Part shown: piece after piece, positions 53,178 to 62,258 of the stretch
Layout: every line of letters begins with the position of its first letter
How positions within the stretch are numbered: position 1 is the first letter of the stretch
Assembly (NCBI RefSeq): GCF_025384765.1
Contig: NZ_VHLL01000004.1
Coordinates: forward strand, 147,570-211,569
Direction: 5' to 3'
DNA from: Methanoculleus formosensis
Lineage (GTDB): Archaea > Halobacteriota > Methanomicrobia > Methanomicrobiales > Methanoculleaceae
DNA: 64,000 nt
Translations under genes and position numbers: made by a program
Notes under the pieces: model-generated
Databases searched by the model: none
Told to the model about the DNA's origin: nothing
What the model saw: only the letters and a program-made list of their open reading frames with translations

Positions 53178-53852
53178 TCACGCCGGCGCAGGAGCGCTCT
53201 CATAGACCAGCGCCATGTACCGTGCCGCGAAGATGAACCAGACGGGGAACAGGAAGAGCATGATCAGCCAGACGAGGAGCCCGCCGAGGAATGGGATCAG
53301 GCCGAATACGGTGGCGAGTATCAAGACGATGACGTCAAAGACAATTCCGGCAATCCAGAGGATGATGAGGGCAATGATGTAGCTCCCCCAGCCGATCTTG
53401 CCGATGTGCTCGAAGATGGCACTGAAGGCAAACGCCTGGCCCATGCTGTCCGTGTGTGCGAACCGAATAACCCCGATCGCCGAGATCAGGGTGATAATGA
53501 CTCCGACGACGAGCAAGAGCAAGAAGCCGATGCCCACCGACCCAAGGGCGAGCATGAAATCCCCGTTAATGGCGGCCATGAGTGCCGGCACCATGAAAAT
53601 GATCGTAATGACAAACATCGGAATGCCATAGATAATGCCGATGACGAGGAATTTCAGACCGTCGATAAACGTTTCCACCCAGTTCCCTACCTCGGGAGCC
53701 GGCTTTATACCGCTGTAAATGCGGACCATATATCCCATGATGAGCGGGAATATGATCGTGCTGATGGCGAGCAGGATCCACTGGACCCACTTGCCCCAGA
53801 CCGCGTCTTTTGCATAGCTGAGCGAATCGCTCAGCATGTTTCCAAAATCCAT
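53178..53852 (-). CDS. DUF4013 membrane protein, paralogue 3
   Basis: A 224-residue protein with about six membrane segments and the strongest match to paralogue 1: M-D-F-G-N-M-L-S-D-S-L-S-Y-A-K-D-A-V-W-G-K-W-V at the start, P-A-P-E-V-G-N-W near 52, F-I-D-G-L-K-F near 62, V-I-R-F-A-H-T near 130 and C-terminal R-Y-M-A-L-V-Y-E-S-A-P-A-P-A. The start is ATG 53852, aligned with the other copies and preceded by GGGGTC; an 18-codon extension upstream lacks a ribosome site. Role unknown. The near-identical N and C ends with a divergent middle suggest a structural scaffold rather than an enzyme. Confidence 0.8.
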   Translation of the reverse strand: MDFGNMLSDSLSYAKDAVWGKWVQWILLAISTIIFPLIMGYMVRIYSGIKPAPEVGNWVETFIDGLKFLVIGIIYGIPMFVITIIFMVPALMAAINGDFMLALGSVGIGFLLLLVVGVIITLISAIGVIRFAHTDSMGQAFAFSAIFEHIGKIGWGSYIIALIILWIAGIVFDVIVLILATVFGLIPFLGGLLVWLIMLFLFPVWFIFAARYMALVYESAPAPA

Positions 53853-54319
53853 AGGTATGACCCCTATGATTTTACGTAATACCAAATGGTATAAAAGGAT
53901 TGTCATAATCCCTTGTCACACATCCCTCTTTTGAAGAAATTAAGCAATCTTTTCGACCAAAATCTGACAATCATGGTGCAGAAGCGTTATCTGTGGATCA
54001 GGGCGCGGCGAGGCGTAAAACCAGAGGCAGGACCGTAAAAGGAACAAAGAGGTGACGTGAGTCGCCTGGTGGAAAATACTGGCGATCCAACCGGGAACGG
54101 GCAGCGGGGCGGTAGCGCGGCGCTCATGATCCACCGGGACTCTTGATCTGCAACGACGCCACAGCCTCAGGGAGGTACCTCGACAAGCATGCCGGGGTGC
54201 TTCGACCAGGATCAGGTTCTGCAACCGCCCTATTATTTAAAACAGAATGTCAGGCAAAGAACTAAAAAGAGAATATTTAAGTAGACACACATTCAATTCG
54301 GAAATCAGGGAGGAACATT
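53853..54319. other. Intergenic region with a faint DUF4013-like patch and a promoter
   Basis: About 470 nt. The stretch near 54080-54110 resembles, on the minus strand, the L-P-V-L-G-W-I-A region of DUF4013 paralogue 4, but only over some 20-25 nt, so it may be a relic or chance. On the plus strand, TATTTAAG (about 54274) and GGGAGGAA (54308-54315) form the promoter and ribosome site for the zinc-ribbon gene. No other gene is credible. Confidence 0.4.
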
Positions 54320-54664
54320 ATGCCAAATTACTGTCCCGAATGCGGAAAAGAGTTGATCAGTCCAAATGCTGAAATTTGTCCACATTGTGGCGTTAGGCTT
54401 AAAGAGATAGTGATTAACCGGAGGAGCCCGGTCCTCGCTGCGATATTGTCCTTCTTCATCTCTGGGTTGGGTCAGATATATAACGGACAGTTTGGCAAGG
54501 GCATTGCGTACTTTATCATCTATATGTTCTGTTTTCTATCCTTATTCTTCCTGATCGGCTTTCTATTGATTCCGCTCTGGTGGCTCATCGGGATCGTCGA
54601 TGCATATGTCTCTGCCACAAGGATTAATGCTGGCGAGGATGCATCCAAATTCATTAATACCTAA
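54320..54664 (+). CDS. Zinc-ribbon TM2-domain protein
   Basis: A 114-residue protein. The N terminus is a zinc ribbon with cysteines C5, C8, C20 and C23, followed by a basic stretch (about 24-38) and a TM2 domain. The latter has two hydrophobic helices with the characteristic G-L-G-Q-I-Y-N-G-Q-F-G-K-G turn near 50-62 and a hydrophilic C-terminal tail. TM2 proteins with a ribbon are common in archaea and bacteria and have no defined function. The start is supported by a GGGAGGAA ribosome site and the TATA box about 45 nt upstream. It is the only plus-strand gene inside the DUF4013 array. Confidence 0.85.
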   Translation: MPNYCPECGKELISPNAEICPHCGVRLKEIVINRRSPVLAAILSFFISGLGQIYNGQFGKGIAYFIIYMFCFLSLFFLIGFLLIPLWWLIGIVDAYVSATRINAGEDASKFINT

Positions 54665-54767
54665 TTATTTTTACGAATCATCAAGTGACATCGTTCTCTT
54701 GCCGGAGAGAATCTACCTCCACCAAGCAATGAAACGCTGATGACCACTTTAAATGAAGGTTGATGCC

Positions 54768-54872
54768 TCACGCCGGAGCCGGAGCGCTCTCGTAGGCCGC
54801 GGCGAGATAGCGGGCGCGGAAGATGCTGTACACCACCCCGAGGAGGAGATTGACAACTTGTACTATAATTAG
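54768..54872 (-). pseudogene. C-terminal DUF4013-like remnant
   Basis: The stop TGA at 54768-54770 ends an in-frame stretch of 34 codons coding V-V-Y-S-I-F-R-A-R-Y-L-A-A-A-Y-E-S-A-P-A-P-A. Its DNA closely matches the last 70 nt of paralogue 4 (55257 onward). It directly follows, in the same frame, the TAA of the small gene next to it. No start codon precedes it. It is either the cut-off end of a paralogue or the readthrough part of that small gene. Confidence 0.6.
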
Positions 54873-55055
54873 TTAGTAAGCTCCAAATACAATCCCTGCC
54901 ATTATTGCAAAAAGCATGAAGATAGCAAACAAACAAAACCAGAAGAGTAGAGCTGCAACGATATAGTAGCCAAATACCGCGAATGCGCGTTTTAAGAAAT
55001 GGTCTGATGTCAACCAACCCTTGTAACTGTATGTATCCGTTCCGTCATCGAACAT
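54873..55055 (-). CDS. Small membrane protein, interrupted relative of the array
   Basis: ATG 55055 gives 60 residues: a polar start (M-F-D-D-G-T-D-T-Y-S-Y-K-G-W), then one or two hydrophobic segments (about 25-58) and TAA at 54873-54875. The downstream codons continue in the same frame into a DUF4013-like C terminus, so one TAA splits what was probably a protein of about 95 residues. Whether the shortened protein is made is unknown. The starting region does not resemble the DUF4013 N terminus, so the intact form may have been a chimera formed by recombination with paralogue 4. Confidence 0.5.
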   Translation of the reverse strand: MFDDGTDTYSYKGWLTSDHFLKRAFAVFGYYIVAALLFWFCLFAIFMLFAIMAGIVFGAY

Positions 55056-55256
55056 AATTAGGTAATTTTATGAAGCGTATCTTAAACATTACCATTTGAT
55101 ATTTGCTCCCGCTGAATGACTATCTTGAAGGCGTCCAACAGGAACTATTTATTGGTATTTTCCTTGATGATAATCTATTGCACAAGTATTTTCCTCAGAT
55201 TTTTGAAAAACCCGTAAGGGTTCCCGTCGTAACCATCAGGGACGGCGTCCCCCGCG

Positions 55257-55958
55257 TCACCCCGGCGCCGGAGCGCTCTCGTAAGCCACCGCGAGGTAAC
55301 GGGCGCGGAAGATGCCGTAGACGACCCCGATGAAGAGGTTGGCGATCCACCCGAGGACAGGCAGCGAGGTGATGAGGGCGGTCGCGGCCGTATACACGAG
55401 GCCGATGAGGATGAGGATGACGACCGCGGCGATCCAGGCGCCCCACCCGATCCAGCTGATCTGCGAGAGGATCGCGGTGATGTTGAACGCCTGGAGGAGG
55501 CTTCCCGTGTGGGCGAACCGCACGACCGCGAGGAGGGAGACGAACGATATGACGATCCAGACGAGGGCGGCAATCGCGATCCCGGTGACGGCGGCGGCGA
55601 CGGCCGAGGCCCATACGTCCGGGTTGTCGAGCCCTCTCGCCGCTACGGCGGAGAGAACCGCAACCCCGCCGAAGACGGCCAGGGCCACGATGACCGGGAT
55701 CAGGTAGATAAGATTGATGATGTTCAACTTCCACCCGTCGAGAAAGAGCCTGCCCCAGTCGTCGACCTCGGGAGCGGGCCGCCGGCCGGCGAGCACCCGG
55801 ACGATGTAGACGATGTAGCCGTTGTAGAGCGGGACCAAAAAGAGCGTGAACGTCTGGACGAGCGAGAGGAGGACGAGGAGGAGCCACCGCCCCCATTCGC
55901 CCCAGAGGGCCTCTTTCGTGTAGCCGAATGCTCTTGAGATGAGATTGCCGTAGTCCAT
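55257..55958 (-). CDS. DUF4013 membrane protein, paralogue 4
   Basis: A 233-residue protein with about six hydrophobic segments. The shared signatures are M-D-Y-G-N-L-I-S-R-A-F-G-Y-T-K-E-A-L-W-G-E-W at the start, P-A-P-E-V-D-D-W near 61, F-L-D-G-W-K-L near 70, V-V-R-F-A-H-T near 145 and C-terminal R-Y-L-A-V-A-Y-E-S-A-P-A-P-G. It is the most GC-rich copy and the most distant in its middle region (Q-T-F-T-L-F-L-V-P-L-Y-N-G-Y). The ATG at 55958 follows AGGTGGTG. Longer upstream codons to 56057 are not family-like. Role unknown. Confidence 0.8.
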   Translation of the reverse strand: MDYGNLISRAFGYTKEALWGEWGRWLLLVLLSLVQTFTLFLVPLYNGYIVYIVRVLAGRRPAPEVDDWGRLFLDGWKLNIINLIYLIPVIVALAVFGGVAVLSAVAARGLDNPDVWASAVAAAVTGIAIAALVWIVISFVSLLAVVRFAHTGSLLQAFNITAILSQISWIGWGAWIAAVVILILIGLVYTAATALITSLPVLGWIANLFIGVVYGIFRARYLAVAYESAPAPG

Positions 55959-56088
55959 ACCACACCACCTTCGGCCGTGGAGGGGCGGTGGGCCGTATAA
56001 ACGTTTTGAACAGTCACGTTTTTGAGCCGGTTTGCCGTTCCGATACCCTGCCCGCACCCAGACCAGGGCCCGATAAAGCCCCGAATGG

Positions 56089-56532
56089 TCAAAGATCCCG
56101 TCTCAGGTAGACCATATCGACGAGCCGTTCGCCGCAGTCGAAGATAGGATGGTCGTAATGGTCGATAAAGAAGTTCTCGACCCGGTGGGAGACGGTAAAC
56201 CCGCACCGCTCGTAGAATCGGAGGATGCGGGGCGAATCGCCGGTGCCGACGAGCATCGTGCGGCACCGGCCCCGGTAGTGCTCGAAGATGTGCTCGATCA
56301 GCCGCCTGCCGTAGCCCCGGCCCCGGAACTCCTCGTAGGTGGCTATGTTCTTCAGTTCATAGACGCCGTCGCCTTCGCACGTCACCACGCAGACACTCAC
56401 CGGATCCCGGTCATAGAGAACAAACATATCCCCGCGGTCGAGGTAGGCATCGATCATCGACTCCTGTTCGTCGCCTTCGAGCAGCAGGTCAAGGAACCGC
56501 CGCTTATCTTCCCGGAGCAGTTCGATCTTCAT
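56089..56532 (-). CDS. GNAT-family N-acetyltransferase
   Basis: A 147-residue GNAT protein. The acetyl-CoA-binding motif A is E-F-R-G-R-G-Y-G-R-R-L-I (about 68-79, matching the R/Q-x-x-G-x-G/A pattern). Beta-4 is V-Y-E-L-K-N-I-A-T near 57-65 and beta-5 is T-M-L-V-G-T-G-D-S near 91-99, followed by a Y-E-R-C-G-F box typical of acetyltransferases acting on small molecules or protein N termini. The acceptor is unknown. The ATG at 56532 is about 14 nt from the purH stop on the same strand, so co-transcription with purH is possible. Confidence 0.9.
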   Translation of the reverse strand: MKIELLREDKRRFLDLLLEGDEQESMIDAYLDRGDMFVLYDRDPVSVCVVTCEGDGVYELKNIATYEEFRGRGYGRRLIEHIFEHYRGRCRTMLVGTGDSPRILRFYERCGFTVSHRVENFFIDHYDHPIFDCGERLVDMVYLRRDL

Positions 56533-56546
56533 GGAGAAAAAAAGGA

Positions 56547-58031
56547 TCAGTGCCGGAAGTGCCGCACACCGGTGAAGACCATCGCGACATTGAGCCGGTT
56601 CGCCGCGTCGATGACCTCCTGGTCCCGGATAGAGCCGCCGGGCTGGACGAGCGCCGTCGCGCCCGCCGCCGCCGCGACCTCCAGGGTGTCGGGGAAGGGG
56701 AGGAAGGCGTCGGATGCGACCGCCGACCCGGCGAGGGGGGTCCGGGACTTCCTGACCGCGATCTCCGCCGACTCGACCCGGTTCATCTGCCCGGCGCCGA
56801 TCCCGATGACCGCTTTTTCGTTCGCAAAGATGATGGCGTTGCTCTTCGTGTGCCGGCAGACCTTCAGGGCGAGCTGCATCGCCTCCATCTCGTGGGCGGT
56901 GGGCTCCCGCTCGGTCACGACCCGCCAGTCCTCGCGGAACGGCTCCGTCCGCTGGACCAGCACCCCGCCGTCGATGCTCCGGACCGCGTCCTGCACCACC
57001 GGCTCGGGCAGCCGGAGCACCCGCATGTTCTCCTTCGCCTTCATGATCTCGAGGGCCTCAGGCGTGAACGACGGGGCGACGATGACCTCGACGAACGTCC
57101 CGGTCAGTTCCCGGGCGACGTCCGCCCCGACCTCGCGGTTCATCGCGACGATCGAGCCGTAGGCCGAGACCGGATCGATCTCCCGGGCGGCGATGTAGGT
57201 CTCGAGGAGGGTCTCGCCGGTCGCGACACCGCATGGGTTGTTGTGCTTGACGATGACGACGGCGCACTCCTCGAACTCCCGCAGCAGGCCGACCGCGGCG
57301 TCGACGTCGAGGTAGTTGTTGTAGGACATCTGTTTGCCCTGGAGCGGCTGCTCGCCTGCAATGCCGGCATCGCCGTAGACCGCGGCCGCCTGGTGGGGGT
57401 TCTCGCCGTACCGGAGCGTCCTCCCGCCCCGGTACTGGAGGGTGAGGACGTCGGGGAACGGCCGGTCGATCCCGGTGAGGTAGTTCGCGATCGCGCCGTC
57501 GTAGGCCGCCGTCCGGGAAAACGCCTTCGCGGCAAGGGCGAGGCGCTCCTCAGGGGAGAAACCGCCCCGCCGGACGGCCTCCGCGGCCTTGTCGTAGTCG
57601 GCGCTGTCCATGACGATCGCGACGTACTTATGGTTCTTCGCCGCCGCCCGCACCATCGCCGGACCGCCGATATCGATGTACTCGATGATCTCGTCGGTGC
57701 CGAGCCCCGCGTCCCTCATCGCCTCGAAGGGGTAGAGGTTCACCACAACGAGGTCGATCGGCTCGATCCCGTGCTCCTGCATCACGGCGTCGTCGATCCC
57801 CCGGCGGCCGAGGATGCCCCCGTGGATCTTCGGGTGGAGGGTCTTGACCCGCCCGTGCATCATCTCCGGAGAGCCGGTGTATGTCGAGACGTCGGTATAC
57901 GGGATCCCTGCCTCTGCGAGCGCGGCCCCGGTGCCGCCGGAAGAGAGGAGCCCGTAATCGTGTTCAACCAGCACCTTTGCGAGATCGACGATGCCTGCCT
58001 TGTCCCAGACAGACAACAGTGCCCACTTCAT
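56547..58031 (-). CDS. purH: Bifunctional AICAR formyltransferase / IMP cyclohydrolase
   Basis: A 494-residue PurH. The N-terminal IMP cyclohydrolase domain has S-S-G-G-T-G near 31-36, T-L-H-P-K-I-H-G-G near 65-73, and R-A-A-A-K-N-H near 120. The AICAR formyltransferase has the catalytic K-H-N-N-P-C-G near 266-272 (lysine and histidine of the K-H pair) and a C-terminal barrel ending in D-A-N-R-L-N. It catalyses the last two steps of IMP synthesis. ATG 58031 is chosen because the cyclohydrolase domain starts there (W-A-L-L-S-V-W-D-K). On the minus strand, AGATATATCT (about 58055-58064) lies about 28 nt upstream, implying a nearly leaderless transcript; the earlier open codons run through that box. 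The adjacent heat-shock genes run in the opposite direction. Confidence 0.95.
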   Translation of the reverse strand: MKWALLSVWDKAGIVDLAKVLVEHDYGLLSSGGTGAALAEAGIPYTDVSTYTGSPEMMHGRVKTLHPKIHGGILGRRGIDDAVMQEHGIEPIDLVVVNLYPFEAMRDAGLGTDEIIEYIDIGGPAMVRAAAKNHKYVAIVMDSADYDKAAEAVRRGGFSPEERLALAAKAFSRTAAYDGAIANYLTGIDRPFPDVLTLQYRGGRTLRYGENPHQAAAVYGDAGIAGEQPLQGKQMSYNNYLDVDAAVGLLREFEECAVVIVKHNNPCGVATGETLLETYIAAREIDPVSAYGSIVAMNREVGADVARELTGTFVEVIVAPSFTPEALEIMKAKENMRVLRLPEPVVQDAVRSIDGGVLVQRTEPFREDWRVVTEREPTAHEMEAMQLALKVCRHTKSNAIIFANEKAVIGIGAGQMNRVESAEIAVRKSRTPLAGSAVASDAFLPFPDTLEVAAAAGATALVQPGGSIRDQEVIDAANRLNVAMVFTGVRHFRH

Positions 58032-58288
58032 GGGTACACATATGGGGAGTGGAGAGATATATCTGGCGCTGTCCGCAGAAATCCGCCGCGTTTTCTCTCG
58101 CGCGGAGAACGTCACATCTTGCGCGGATCCCGGTATCGGAGGGAGAATACCGGTTGATGAGTGTCCAATCGGAGATCCGGCATCTTGCCGGGGGCGGATG
58201 CCTGCACTATCAGTTATATTTATATAGAACCACATTACAATAAATAATCGAACAAACCCATTACATCGTTTTCAAGCAGGTTAAGCGT

Positions 58289-58798
58289 ATGAAGGAGGAT
58301 ACATCCGGACCAACCGAGAAGCACCAGAATCTCGCAGGCGAGGCGGATGCAGCATCCCCGGCGCTTGAAGAGCTGCAGAAGGCGTATGACGACCAGAGCG
58401 GCCGTTACCTGCGCCTTGCAGCGGATTTCGACAACTACCGCAAAAGGATGGCCCGGGAGATCGATGCCCGCACAACCTTCGCCATCGAGAACTTCGCGGT
58501 GGAGTTACTCGAAGTCCTGGACAACTTCGAGCGGGCCGAGAAGGCCGAGGGTGCAGGCCTCACGGAAGGGATGGCCCAGATCAGGAAACTCTTCATGACC
58601 ATCCTCGAGCGGCACGGCATCACCCCCATCGAATGTCGGAACCTTCCGTTCGACCCCGAGCGGCACGAGGCGATAGCCTACGTCCCCTCGGACGCGGAGG
58701 AGGGCACCGTGATCGACGAGGCCGTCCGTGGATACTGTATGCAGGATAAGATCATCAGATGCGCAAAAGTCGTCGTATCTAAAGGAAAGGAGGAATAA
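58289..58798 (+). CDS. grpE: Nucleotide exchange factor GrpE
   Basis: A 169-residue GrpE. A flexible N-terminal region (1-25) is followed by the long coiled-coil (about 26-75) with F-D-N-Y-R-K-R near 48 and a C-terminal beta domain. The latter has G-V/I-T-P-I-E near 110 and V-V-V-S-K-G near the end. GrpE releases ADP from DnaK. AGGTTAAGCG lies before the ATG but no strong Shine-Dalgarno is seen. dnaK follows after 4 nt, then dnaJ, the bacterial-type chaperone trio found in several methanogens and thought to have come from bacteria. Confidence 0.95.
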   Translation: MKEDTSGPTEKHQNLAGEADAASPALEELQKAYDDQSGRYLRLAADFDNYRKRMAREIDARTTFAIENFAVELLEVLDNFERAEKAEGAGLTEGMAQIRKLFMTILERHGITPIECRNLPFDPERHEAIAYVPSDAEEGTVIDEAVRGYCMQDKIIRCAKVVVSKGKEE

Positions 58799-58802
58799 CA
58801 GA

Positions 58803-60629
58803 ATGGTTTCGGAAAAAGTTCTTGGTATCGATCTCGGGACAACCAACTCGTGCATGGCAATCATGGAAGGCGGGCGGGCGACGGTCATCGCCAACGCCGA
58901 AGGCGGCAGGACCACCCCGTCCGTCGTAGCGTTCACCAAAGAGGGCGAACGGCTTGTCGGCAACGTCGCAAAACGGCAGGCGATCACGAACCCGAACCGC
59001 ACCATCCAGTCGATCAAGAGGAAGATGGGCACGAGCGAGACGGTCACCATCGGGGACAAGACGCATACCCCGCAGGAGATCTCCGCGATGATCCTCCAGA
59101 AGATGAAACTGGACGCGGAGGAGTACCTCGGCGAGAAGATCACGAAGGCCGTCATCACGGTGCCCGCCTACTTCAACGACGCGCAACGGCAGGCGACGAA
59201 GGATGCCGGGACGATCGCCGGCCTCGAAGTGCTCCGGATCATCAACGAACCGACCGCGAGCGCCCTTGCCTACGGTATCGACAAGGAAGGCGACTCCACG
59301 GTGCTCGTCTACGATCTCGGCGGCGGGACGTTCGATGTCTCGATCCTCCAGCTCGGTGACGGCGTCTTCGAGGTCAAGTCGACCGCAGGCAACAACCGCC
59401 TCGGCGGCGACGACTTCGACAAGAGGGTCGTCGACTACCTGGCCGATGAGTTCAAGAAGAAGGAGGGCGCCGACCTCAGGAAGGACCCGGTCGCGATGCA
59501 GCGGCTCCGGGACGCAGCCGAGAACGCAAAGATCGAACTCTCCACCGTCCAGAAGACCAGCATCAACCTCCCCTACATCACCACGACAGAGAGCGGCCCG
59601 AAGTTCCTCGACACCGATCTCTCCCGCGCGAAGTTCGAGAGCCTGATCGCCGATCTCGTCGACTCGACCCTCGGCCCGGTGAAACAGGCGCTCGCCGACG
59701 CCAAACTGAGCGCCGACGAGATCGACCACGTCCTCTTCGTCGGCGGGTCGACCCGCGTCCCGCTCGTGCAGGAGACGGTGAAGAAGGTCCTCAAGAAGGA
59801 GCCCGACAAAGGGATCAACCCCGATGAGTGCGTCGCCCTCGGCGCCGCCATCCAGGCCGGCGTCCTGACCGGCGAGACGAAAGACGTGCTGCTCCTCGAC
59901 GTGACCCCGCTCTCGCTCGGCATCGAGACGCTCGGCGGCGTCGCGACGAAGCTGATCGAGCGCAACACCACCATCCCGACACGGAAGAGCCAGATCTTCT
60001 CGACCGCCGCCGACGGCCAGACCTCGGTCGAGATCCACGTGATGCAGGGCGAGCGGGCGCTCGCGAAGGACAACTTCACGCTCGGCCGGTTCCAGCTCAC
60101 CGGTATCCCGCCGGCGCCGCGCGGCATCCCGCAGATCGAGGTCACGTTCGATATCGACGCAAACGGTATCGTCCATGTATCGGCGAAGGATCTCGGCACG
60201 GGGAACGAGCAGTCGATCACCATCAAGCCGCAGGACTCCCGCCCGTCTGAGGCCGAGATCCAGCGGATGATGGACGACGCGAAGAAGTTCGAGGAGGAAG
60301 ACCAGAAGAAGCGCGAGGAGATCGAACTCAGAAACACCGCCGACACCGCGATCTTCACCGCCGAGCGGGCGATGAAGGATGCAGGCGATTCAATCGAGGC
60401 CGCGGATAAGGAGAAGATCGAGAGCGCGATCGTCGACCTCAAGAAGGCGCTCGAGGGCGACGACCTGGAGGCGATCAAGCAGAAGATGGATGCCCTGACC
60501 GAAGCGGTATATGCACTGACGACGAAGATGTACCAGCAGGCACAGGCGGCCGCCCAGCAGGAGAAGGCGGAAGGGGCCGCAAAGAAAGACGATAACGTCG
60601 TCGATGCCGACTACGAAGTCAAAGAGTGA
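58803..60629 (+). CDS. dnaK: Hsp70 chaperone DnaK
   Basis: A 608-residue DnaK. The ATPase domain starts with [10 protein letters not shown] (about residues 7-16), has the adenosine loop near 190 (Y-D-L-G-G-G-T-F-D) and the later G-G-S-T-R-V-P near 317. The linker and substrate-binding domain contain D-V-T-P-L-S-L-G near 370, followed by the helical lid. It binds exposed hydrophobic peptides in an ATP cycle driven by DnaJ and GrpE. The sequence begins at ATG 58803 (M-V-S-E-K-V-L-G), aligned with other DnaK; the preceding in-frame codons belong to the grpE gene in another frame. The stop overlaps the beginning of dnaJ. Confidence 0.97.
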   Translation: MVSEKVLGIDLGTTNSCMAIMEGGRATVIANAEGGRTTPSVVAFTKEGERLVGNVAKRQAITNPNRTIQSIKRKMGTSETVTIGDKTHTPQEISAMILQKMKLDAEEYLGEKITKAVITVPAYFNDAQRQATKDAGTIAGLEVLRIINEPTASALAYGIDKEGDSTVLVYDLGGGTFDVSILQLGDGVFEVKSTAGNNRLGGDDFDKRVVDYLADEFKKKEGADLRKDPVAMQRLRDAAENAKIELSTVQKTSINLPYITTTESGPKFLDTDLSRAKFESLIADLVDSTLGPVKQALADAKLSADEIDHVLFVGGSTRVPLVQETVKKVLKKEPDKGINPDECVALGAAIQAGVLTGETKDVLLLDVTPLSLGIETLGGVATKLIERNTTIPTRKSQIFSTAADGQTSVEIHVMQGERALAKDNFTLGRFQLTGIPPAPRGIPQIEVTFDIDANGIVHVSAKDLGTGNEQSITIKPQDSRPSEAEIQRMMDDAKKFEEEDQKKREEIELRNTADTAIFTAERAMKDAGDSIEAADKEKIESAIVDLKKALEGDDLEAIKQKMDALTEAVYALTTKMYQQAQAAAQQEKAEGAAKKDDNVVDADYEVKE

Positions 60630-60634
60630 GGTCG

Positions 60635-61786
60635 ATGGGTCCGGACAGCTACTATGATATCCTCGGTGTTTCGCAGAACGCCGATGATAAGGAGATCAAG
60701 AAAGCCTACCGGAGCCTGGCACGAAAGTACCACCCCGACGTCTGCAAAGAACCGGGGGCCGAGGAGCGGTTCAAGAAGATCAACGAGGCCTACAGCGTCC
60801 TCTCTGATGCGCAGAAACGCGCCCAGTACGACAACATGGGCCACGAGGCATACAGCAACGCGTCGAAGGGCTCGTACTCCGGCGGCGGATACGGAGGCGG
60901 GTTCAGCGCCGACTTCTCCGGGTTCGGGGACATCTTCGAGACCTTCTTCGGCGGCGGCGGGGGCAGGCAGCGTGCCGGCCCGCGCCCCGGTGCCGACCTC
61001 CTGATGAAGATGCGCATCACGCTCGAGGAGGCGGCGCTCGGGACGGAGAAGGAGGTCGCCGTCGACCATATCGAGCCCTGTCCTGAGTGCGACGGGTCGG
61101 GGAGCGAGACGAAGAAGACCACCACCTGTCCGACCTGCGGCGGCAGCGGTCAGATGCGGCAGATGAGCCAGTCGATCTTCGGGAACTTCGTCCGGATGGC
61201 GCCCTGCACCGCCTGCGGCGGGCGGGGGAGGGTCCCCGAGACCCGGTGCAAGGCCTGCGGCGGAACGGGGCACCGGCGCGGCCGTCAGAAGGTGAGCGTC
61301 CGGGTTCCGCCGGGCGTGGATACGGGGATGCGCCTCCGGATGGAGGGCTACGGCGACGCCGGGGACTATGGGGCGCCGCCGGGGGACCTCTACATCGAGA
61401 TCAGCGTCGCGCCGCACCGGACCTTCACCCGGCGGGGCGACGACCTGGAGACGACGGTCGATGTCACCCCGGCCCAGGCGGTGCTTGGCTCCGAGGTCGA
61501 GGTGAAGACGATCGACGGGCGGACGGTCGCCCTCAACATCCCGGCCGGGGTGCAGTACAACACCGGGCTGAAGATCCCGGGCGAGGGTGTGCGGTGGCAG
61601 ACGAAGCCCGGGGATATGCTGGTGCGGGTGCGGATCGTCGTGCCCACGCGTCTTTCGGACGAGGAGCGCGAACTCTACGAGCGCCTGCTCGAGATCGGGG
61701 GGCACAAGCCCTCCGCGAAGGGCGGCAAGAAGGGCAAGGGCTTCTTTCAGGACGTCGTCGACAAGGTGAAAGAGTCGGTGAAGTGA
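60635..61786 (+). CDS. dnaJ: Chaperone DnaJ
   Basis: A 383-residue type I DnaJ. It has a J domain (residues 4-70) with the catalytic HPD at 33-35 and a glycine-rich region (about 76-112). Four zinc-finger repeats follow, C-x2-C-x-G-x-[25 protein letters not shown] and C-K-A-C-G-G-T-G (about 145-215). The C-terminal domain and lysine-rich tail complete it. It delivers substrates to DnaK and stimulates its ATPase. I start at ATG 60635; GTG 60626, inside the dnaK stop region, is a three-codon longer option. The gene is followed by a T-rich stretch (about 61814-61819) acting as terminator. Confidence 0.95.
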   Translation: MGPDSYYDILGVSQNADDKEIKKAYRSLARKYHPDVCKEPGAEERFKKINEAYSVLSDAQKRAQYDNMGHEAYSNASKGSYSGGGYGGGFSADFSGFGDIFETFFGGGGGRQRAGPRPGADLLMKMRITLEEAALGTEKEVAVDHIEPCPECDGSGSETKKTTTCPTCGGSGQMRQMSQSIFGNFVRMAPCTACGGRGRVPETRCKACGGTGHRRGRQKVSVRVPPGVDTGMRLRMEGYGDAGDYGAPPGDLYIEISVAPHRTFTRRGDDLETTVDVTPAQAVLGSEVEVKTIDGRTVALNIPAGVQYNTGLKIPGEGVRWQTKPGDMLVRVRIVVPTRLSDEERELYERLLEIGGHKPSAKGGKKGKGFFQDVVDKVKESVK

Positions 61787-61942
61787 GGGGAGGCCCTCTC
61801 GCTTCGGCGGCTCGGTTTTTTGGGTAACGATTTAGGTATGAGCCACGGCCGGGGAAATGCAGTTAACCTCTCCTGTAGGACGTTGTTACTCGCATCTGGC
61901 AATGCGTAATCTCCTACTCAACAGCATCCCCAGACACGGATT
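61787..61942. other. Gap after dnaJ
   Basis: About 155 nt containing the T-rich terminator of the chaperone operon and a spacer leading into repeat copy C. No gene is credible here. Confidence 0.45.
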
Positions 61943-61944
61943 TC

Positions 61945-62103
61945 GTGGGGATATCGTCACGCACTGCCCCCGCCCCTCGGGGCGGGGGAGGAGGCCGGAG
62001 GCCGGGCGGGGTGGGGGTTACGGGTATCCCCTTATGGGGTAGAGACAGGGGAGGGGACAGGCCCCCTCCCCGTCAGCCCCTCCCCGCGTGGCGATATCCC
62101 CAC
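61945..62103 (+). repeat. MITE-like GC-rich repeat, complete copy C
   Basis: Terminal inverted repeats GTGGGGATATCGTCACG (61945-61961) and CGTGGCGATATCCCCAC (62087-62103) match at 16 of 17 positions. Inside are two stem-loops: GCCCCCGCCCC/GGGGCGGGGG (about 61964-61990) and GGGGAGGGGA...CCCCTCCCC (about 62048-62073). They are joined by a segment, GGCCGGGCGGGGTGGGGGTTACGGG, also present in copy B. There is no open reading frame and no transposase. Repeats of this size with such ends are what non-autonomous elements look like. Confidence 0.85.
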
Positions 62104-62258
62104 GGTCCGCAGTACAGGGCTTTTTCTTCGCTTTTACAGTTTCGGGGAGCCTGAGCGGTCACCTGGCTTCGAGTCCAACCGGTCGGATATACAGACCTCA
62201 TCACCAATCAACTCCTCATCCCCCCGCTTTATCCCCCTCCCGGCCCAATACCATAGGA
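62104..62258. other. Spacer between repeat C and the methyltransferase gene
   Basis: About 155 nt. The plus-strand reading upstream of ATG 62259 stays open but has no ribosome site and low similarity to anything. The GGTCCGCAGTACAGGG segment just after the repeat (62104) resembles the right flank of copy A (GGTCCACTGTATTGGG), so this flank may be a target or extended end. Confidence 0.4.

Noticed and set aside
54080..54110. A further DUF4013 relic
   Set aside because: Similarity covers only about 20-25 nt and could be chance in this composition.
58779..60176. A 465-codon minus-strand frame antisense to dnaK
   Set aside because: Shadow of the well-identified DnaK gene with no plausible start or family.
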